This document shows positions 6,871 to 11,307 of a stretch of 11,307 nt of DNA, one piece after another. The stretch is from Candidatus Sediminicultor sextus (GTDB lineage Bacteria > Atribacterota > Phoenicimicrobiia > Phoenicimicrobiales > Phoenicimicrobiaceae). Each line of letters begins with the position of its first letter. Within the stretch, counting starts at the first letter, position 1. The position numbers and the translations under genes are program-made. The stretch spans positions 1 through 11,307 of the forward strand of contig JADBKX010000094.1 of the NCBI GenBank assembly GCA_014894735.1, read 5' to 3'. Below the pieces are notes generated by a model, which saw nothing but the letters and a program-made list of their open reading frames with translations, had not been told where the DNA came from and did no database searches.

Positions 6871-7995
6871 TTATCTTTTATTAAATGGTGGGAAAAAAGG
6901 TGTTTCTACAATTTCCGCTTCAACCTCTTTATTTCTGATGGCTATATCAACTTTACCACCTTTTTTCGTATAAGGAAGGTCCAAGATAGCCCATGCATAA
7001 ACCTTTTTCAAAGAAGGACAATAATTTCCGGAAGTAACATATCCGATCTTTTTGCCATCTTTTTTTACTTCCATTTTGCTTCTGGGAATACCACCTTGGG
7101 GGATATAAAGTCCTACTAATTTTCTGCTAACTCCTTTTTCCTTTATTTTAAGTAAAGCATCTTTTCCTATAAAGTTTTTTTTATCAAGCTTTACCGTCCA
7201 ACCCTGGCCGCTCTCTAAGGGGTTTACAGTTTCATCAATATCATTACCATAAAGCCAGTAACATACTTCGAATCTGGTGGTATCTCTTGCTCCCAATCCA
7301 CATGGTTTTATCCCGAATTTTTTGCCTTCCTTGAGAAGGCCTTGCCAAATATCTATGATATCTTCAGATTTAAAGGAATAAATCTCAAATCCATCTTCTC
7401 CGGTGTAGCCAGTCCGGGAAATAAGAATTTTTTTACCGAATAATTCTCCCATTATAAACTTAAAACGTTTTAACTCATTAAGAGAAATATCTCCTTTTAC
7501 TAATGGTTCTAAAAGTTTTATTGCGTCAGGACCTTGAACTGACACTTCTCCATAATCCCTACTTTTATTGGAAATATCAACTTCAAAATCACCTCTGTTT
7601 TTAATAATCCAATCATAATCTTTGACCGAATAATTAGGTGAAGCGTTTACTACCAATAGTACAAAATCATCCCGTACCTTATAGACAAAGAGATCATCTA
7701 CCTGGCCGCCATGAGGATAACATAAAGGTGAATATTTTATATCTCCATCTTTCATTTTCATTAGCGAATTGGTTACCAGATAATCAGCAAAGGGAAGGGC
7801 ATCTTTTCCACGCAATTCTATTTCGCCCATATGAGATACATCAAAGATACCCACTGTTTTCCTTACTGCAGAATGTTCTTCAATGATACTGGTATATTGA
7901 ACAGGCATATCAAAGCCATCAAATGGTATCATCCTGGCTTTTAATTTTAAGTGCTCCTCGTGTAGAGGAGTTACTAATAGGTCTTTTTCTTGCAT
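6871..7995 (-). CDS. gcvT: Aminomethyltransferase, glycine cleavage T protein
   Basis: GcvT takes the aminomethyl group held on the lipoyl arm of GcvH, transfers the one-carbon unit to tetrahydrofolate to give 5,10-methylene-THF, and releases ammonia. Family blocks are FDVSHMGEIELRG (51-63), GGQVDDLFVYK (96-106, holding the conserved folate-site Asp at 100/101), VNASPNYSVKDYDWI (116-130), RTGYTGEDGFEIY (194-206) and GLGARDTTRFE (233-243). GYVTSGNYCPSLKK (318-331) marks the C-terminal domain. At 374 residues it is full length. AGGAGG precedes the ATG by 7 nt, and the gcvPB stop is only 15 bp upstream. It is the last gene of an H-PA-PB-T order, whereas many bacteria place gcvT first. Only a weak A/T hairpin follows. 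Confidence 0.97.
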   Translation of the reverse strand: MQEKDLLVTPLHEEHLKLKARMIPFDGFDMPVQYTSIIEEHSAVRKTVGIFDVSHMGEIELRGKDALPFADYLVTNSLMKMKDGDIKYSPLCYPHGGQVDDLFVYKVRDDFVLLVVNASPNYSVKDYDWIIKNRGDFEVDISNKSRDYGEVSVQGPDAIKLLEPLVKGDISLNELKRFKFIMGELFGKKILISRTGYTGEDGFEIYSFKSEDIIDIWQGLLKEGKKFGIKPCGLGARDTTRFEVCYWLYGNDIDETVNPLESGQGWTVKLDKKNFIGKDALLKIKEKGVSRKLVGLYIPQGGIPRSKMEVKKDGKKIGYVTSGNYCPSLKKVYAWAILDLPYTKKGGKVDIAIRNKEVEAEIVETPFFPPFNKR

Positions 7996-8010
7996 TTTTG
8001 TGCCTCCTGA

Positions 8011-9516
8011 TTAAAAATCAATATTTTTATCTTGATACTTTAATTCATCTTTAAGTTTTAATTCATCGTCATAAGTTAAGATCGGTCTTTTAGCAGCTAC
8101 TAGATCATTAGTCCTTCTTATAGGGGTATTGTGGGGAGCAGTGGTTAATAATTCAGGATTGGTCTTAGCTTCATTAGATATTTTTATCATAATCTCAATA
8201 AATTTATCCAGCATTTCTTTACTTTCTGACTCCGGTGGTTCTACCATTATAGTTTCTTCGGCATAGGGTTCAAAATGAGGGAAATAAATGGTAGGTGGAT
8301 GCATACCATAGTCCATTAATCTTTTAGAAATATCTAAGGTCTTTACCCCATATTTTTTATACTCTTTTCCAGTAACTGTACATTCGTGACCACAGTAACG
8401 GTCATAAGCTGGTTTATAATACTTTTTCAATTTAGCCAGTACATAATTAGCGTTGATTATACTTGTTTCTGAGGCATTATAAAGGCCATCTGGTCCCATG
8501 CTAAGAATCCAGACATAAGTTTTAACTAATACTGGGAAATTAGCCCAGAATGCTCTTACCATACCAATACTCTTACTCCCAACATCCAATAGATAATATT
8601 TTTTATTGGTAGAATCAAAAGCAACAATAGGTGTAGGAAGATAGGGAATAAGATCTTTCTTTACTCCGATAACTCCTGCCCCTGGTCCTCCACCTCCATG
8701 GGGGGTAGAGAAGGTTTTATGAAGATTAAGATGGACTACATCAAAACCGGCATCTCCGGGTCTAATAATGCCCAATGAAGCATTAAGATTAGCCCCATCA
8801 TAATAGAGTAACCCGCCTTTATGGTGGACAATTTTTTCAATATCTTTTATTCCTTCATCATATAAACCTACTGTATTAGGATTAGTTAACATTAATCCTA
8901 CAGTATCTTCGTCCATTAGTTTTGCCAATTCTGTAAGATCAACTGTCCCTCTTTCATTTGATTTTACTTCTACCACCTGAAAATCAGCCATGGCAGCGGA
9001 AGCAGGATTAGTACCATGAGCAGAATCGGGGATTAACATCTTGTGTCTTTTATCTCCTCGATCGACAAAATACTTTCGCATAATGAGATTTCCGGTTAAT
9101 TCTCCATGTGCTCCAGCGGCAGGGGCCATAGTATATTCATCCATACCGGTTATCTCACAGAGTAGTTTATTTAAATCATAGATAATCTCCAAGGAACCCT
9201 GTACAGTCTCTTCGGGAGCTAAGGGGTGGGCATAGGTAAAATTGTTAAGCGAGGCTAATTTCTCATTAATTTTGGGATTATATTTCATAGTGCATGACCC
9301 TAAAGGATAAAAGCCATCGTCGAGGCCATAATTTAACTTAGAAAGTTTGGTGAAGTGCCGTACAACATCTACTTCCGATACTTCACTAAGTATTTTTTTA
9401 TCTTTGCTAATAGCATATTCAGGTAAACATTCTTCAATTTTAATATCGTCAAATAAATCTTGAGGCAGTGAATAGCCATCTCTACCTTTTACGCTTTTTT
9501 CAAATATTAATTTCAT
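8011..9516 (-). CDS. gcvPB: Glycine dehydrogenase (decarboxylating) subunit 2, P protein
   Basis: GcvPB is the PLP-carrying half of the two-subunit glycine decarboxylase. With GcvPA it removes CO2 from glycine and passes the aminomethyl group to lipoylated GcvH. The PLP lysine is K267 in HLNLHKTFSTPHGGGGPG. Other conserved blocks are FYPLGSCTMKYNPK (69-82), MAPAAGAHGEL (130-140), DSAHGTNPASAAM (164-176) and TNPNTVGLYD (211-220). At 501 residues it is slightly longer than many members, with ordinary ends and no sign of a fusion. AAGGAG lies just ahead of the ATG and the gcvPA stop is 25 bp upstream, so the two subunits are co-translated from one mRNA. Identity is secure. Confidence 0.98.
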   Translation of the reverse strand: MKLIFEKSVKGRDGYSLPQDLFDDIKIEECLPEYAISKDKKILSEVSEVDVVRHFTKLSKLNYGLDDGFYPLGSCTMKYNPKINEKLASLNNFTYAHPLAPEETVQGSLEIIYDLNKLLCEITGMDEYTMAPAAGAHGELTGNLIMRKYFVDRGDKRHKMLIPDSAHGTNPASAAMADFQVVEVKSNERGTVDLTELAKLMDEDTVGLMLTNPNTVGLYDEGIKDIEKIVHHKGGLLYYDGANLNASLGIIRPGDAGFDVVHLNLHKTFSTPHGGGGPGAGVIGVKKDLIPYLPTPIVAFDSTNKKYYLLDVGSKSIGMVRAFWANFPVLVKTYVWILSMGPDGLYNASETSIINANYVLAKLKKYYKPAYDRYCGHECTVTGKEYKKYGVKTLDISKRLMDYGMHPPTIYFPHFEPYAEETIMVEPPESESKEMLDKFIEIMIKISNEAKTNPELLTTAPHNTPIRRTNDLVAAKRPILTYDDELKLKDELKYQDKNIDF

Positions 9517-9541
9517 ATTTATTTCTCCTTTTTATTTCTCC

Positions 9542-10888
9542 TTATTCCGAAAGAATTTTTGCAACTTTATTTAGATTATCCCGGCTTAATACTTCGGTTA
9601 CCGCAAAGAGTAAAACATTCTTTAAATTTTCCTCTTTATAAAATTCACAAATTTTAAGAGGGGGAATAAAGTTGTTTTCTAACAATTTTTTATTTATAGT
9701 AGATATATCTTCTTTACTCTTCAGTAAAAACTCATTGTAAAAAGGATAATTGAATATTTTTTCAAATTTCTTTGATTTTAATAGTAAATTTTCTAAATAG
9801 TGAGCAGATTTAGTGTTTAGAAGAGAAATTTGATAAAGACCTTCGGTACCTATTAGAGAAAGGAAAATATCTGCTGCTATTACATTTAAATTGTGGTTGG
9901 TGCAGATATTAGAAGTTGCTTTTTCCCTCCTTATATCTTGCTCTCGAGCCCGCAAAGTCATTACAAAAACTCGCTTACCATCTACATCTGTTGTTTCTCC
10001 GATAATTCTTCCCGGAAGTTGCCTGATATATTCTTTTTTGGTTGCCAAATAAGCATTATAGGGACCACCATAATTTAAATCCATTCCAAAGGATTGGGCA
10101 TTTCCAGTTACGATATCAGCTCCTATGTCTCCGGGAGCTTTCAAAATACCTAAGGATATACTTTCTGCGATTACCATGATTAATAGGGCGCCTTTAGAAT
10201 GTACTATTTCGGAAATTTCCGCTAATTTTTCTATTCCACCAAAGAAATTTGGGTTTTGAATAATTACCGAAGCAACATCTTCCTCAATTAAAATCTTTAA
10301 TTTTTCTATATCAACCAAACCATTTTTATAGGGTAACTCAATAATTTCTGGTTCATGAGGAGCTAAATAGGTTTTGACTGTTTCTCGATAATGAGGATGA
10401 AGCAAATTCGATACAATAATTTTGTTTTTGTGAGTTAACCTTAAAGACATTAATGCCGCTTCGGCAGTTGCTGAAGCTCCATCATAGATTGAAGGTATTA
10501 CTGCATCCATTTTAATAAGTCGGGAAATGTAGCTTTGATATTCAAAAATTGATTGCAAGGTACCTTGACTTAATTCAGGCTGGTAGGGAGTATAGCAAGT
10601 CCAAAATTCTTCTCTTTGTAAAAGGAATTTTTCTGCTTCCGGAATATAATGTCGGTAAGCACCTGCGCCTATTAGGGGTTTCATTAAGTAAAAGTTAGAA
10701 TTTTTTTGAGCAATATTATAAATTTTTTCTTCTAATTCGGTTTCTGATATCGCCTCTGGAATATTTAAATTTCCTTTTAATCGAATACTTTGAGGAACAC
10801 CTTCTTTAATTAAGTCATCAAAAGATGAAACACCAATCTCTTTCAACATCTCCTTTTTTTGTTCCTCAGTATTTGGGATATATCTCAT
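9542..10888 (-). CDS. gcvPA: Glycine dehydrogenase (decarboxylating) subunit 1, P protein
   Basis: GcvPA matches the N-terminal half of the long single-chain P protein. It has a PLP-enzyme fold but lacks the PLP lysine, and pairs with GcvPB in an alpha2-beta2 decarboxylase. Recognisable blocks are the N-terminal RYIPNTEEQ, GAGAYRHYIPEA (75-86), YTPYQPELSQGTLQSIFEYQ (99-118), YDGASATAEA (135-144), QNPNFFGGIE (211-220), NYGGPYNAYLA (272-282) and IRREKATSNICTN (319-331). The 448-residue length is standard. The ribosome site GAGAGGTGA partly overlaps the gcvH stop, 15 bp from the ATG, which implies close coupling with gcvH. No truncation or missing motif is seen. Confidence 0.97.
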   Translation of the reverse strand: MRYIPNTEEQKKEMLKEIGVSSFDDLIKEGVPQSIRLKGNLNIPEAISETELEEKIYNIAQKNSNFYLMKPLIGAGAYRHYIPEAEKFLLQREEFWTCYTPYQPELSQGTLQSIFEYQSYISRLIKMDAVIPSIYDGASATAEAALMSLRLTHKNKIIVSNLLHPHYRETVKTYLAPHEPEIIELPYKNGLVDIEKLKILIEEDVASVIIQNPNFFGGIEKLAEISEIVHSKGALLIMVIAESISLGILKAPGDIGADIVTGNAQSFGMDLNYGGPYNAYLATKKEYIRQLPGRIIGETTDVDGKRVFVMTLRAREQDIRREKATSNICTNHNLNVIAADIFLSLIGTEGLYQISLLNTKSAHYLENLLLKSKKFEKIFNYPFYNEFLLKSKEDISTINKKLLENNFIPPLKICEFYKEENLKNVLLFAVTEVLSRDNLNKVAKILSE

Positions 10889-10903
10889 ATCTATTTCACC
10901 TCT

Positions 10904-11290
10904 CTATTCTTTTCTATATTCTGAATATTCCTTGTCATTCATAAGATTTTTTAATTCGTCCTTATTATCAATATTAATTTTAACAATCCAACCTTCGCCA
11001 TAGGGTTTTTTATTGATAATGGAAGCATCTTCAATGACTTTTATGTTTACCTCAGTTACTTCACCGGTTACCGGAGTTTTTATATCAGATACGGCTTTTA
11101 CTGATTCAATAGTAGTAAGGGTTTCATCTTGTTTCAATTTTTTCCCTTTTTCAATTTTTTCCAGGTAAACAATATCTCCTAACTGATCCTGAGCATAATC
11201 AGTAATTCCTACTGTTCCAATAGCATCTTCTACTTTTAGCCATTCGTCGCTTTTAGTGTAATATAAATTTTCAATCACTTTATTAGTCAT
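10904..11290 (-). CDS. gcvH: Glycine cleavage system H protein
   Basis: GcvH is the small lipoyl-carrier protein that shuttles the aminomethyl intermediate among the P, T and L proteins. The lipoylated lysine is K65 in TTIESVKAVSDI, the family's ESVKA motif. GITDYAQDQLGDIVYLE (28-44) and the C-terminal GEGWIVKI segment are also typical. Length is 128 residues, as expected. GGAGG is visible 11 nt before the ATG at the extreme right edge of the window, so the start is supported but the operon promoter and anything upstream are not visible. It is the first gene of the visible H-PA-PB-T operon. The lipoylating enzymes and the L protein (dihydrolipoyl dehydrogenase) must lie elsewhere. Confidence 0.97.
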   Translation of the reverse strand: MTNKVIENLYYTKSDEWLKVEDAIGTVGITDYAQDQLGDIVYLEKIEKGKKLKQDETLTTIESVKAVSDIKTPVTGEVTEVNIKVIEDASIINKKPYGEGWIVKINIDNKDELKNLMNDKEYSEYRKE

Positions 11291-11307
11291 TTAATATATT
11301 TCCTCCA

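Noticed and set aside
6840..6871. A/T hairpin with T-rich arm directly after gcvT, as an intrinsic terminator.
   Set aside because: The stem is AGAAAAAA paired with TTTTTTCT, with almost no G:C pairs, so it is too weak to call a terminator although some termination is possible.

Overview
The window comes from an AT-rich bacterial genome (roughly one third G+C by eye, not counted). It holds ten recognisable complete genes in two convergent blocks and no mobile element, CRISPR array, rRNA or tRNA gene. The content suggests an anaerobic bacterium of Firmicutes or Atribacterota/Thermotogota type: two-subunit glycine decarboxylase, a perfect CIRCE operator, a GGM-tailed GroEL and strong GGAGG ribosome sites. 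This placement is inference and no marker here settles it.

The left half runs rightwards. tsaE, tsaB, rimI and tsaD form a compact cluster: tsaE and tsaB overlap by 20 nt, and tsaB starts with TTG. TsaB, TsaD and TsaE complete the tRNA N6-threonylcarbamoyladenosine (t6A37) modification; the TsaC enzyme that makes the activated intermediate is not here. RimI, an N-acetyltransferase, is the customary passenger of this cluster. About 190 bp later comes groES-groEL, preceded by a plausible promoter and a perfect CIRCE operator (the HrcA binding site), and closed by a strong intrinsic terminator.

The right half runs leftwards. gcvH, gcvPA, gcvPB and gcvT lie 15 to 25 bp apart and encode the H, P (two subunits) and T proteins of the glycine cleavage system. 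The operon promoter is beyond the right edge and the L protein is not in the window. After a gap of about 390 bp comes an AGCS-family sodium:alanine/glycine symporter, which could supply glycine to the pathway. It faces groEL, and the terminator between them may serve both directions.

The least explained stretch is the gap between gcvT and the symporter gene. It holds a good candidate promoter and would give a leader of about 310 nt. That leader carries two near-perfect Shine-Dalgarno sequences. Each is followed after exactly 7 nt by an ATA codon opening an 8-codon reading frame, and further inverted repeats lie downstream. I recognise no known riboswitch there. The rest of the window is well-known housekeeping machinery; I do not see a clearly new multi-gene system.
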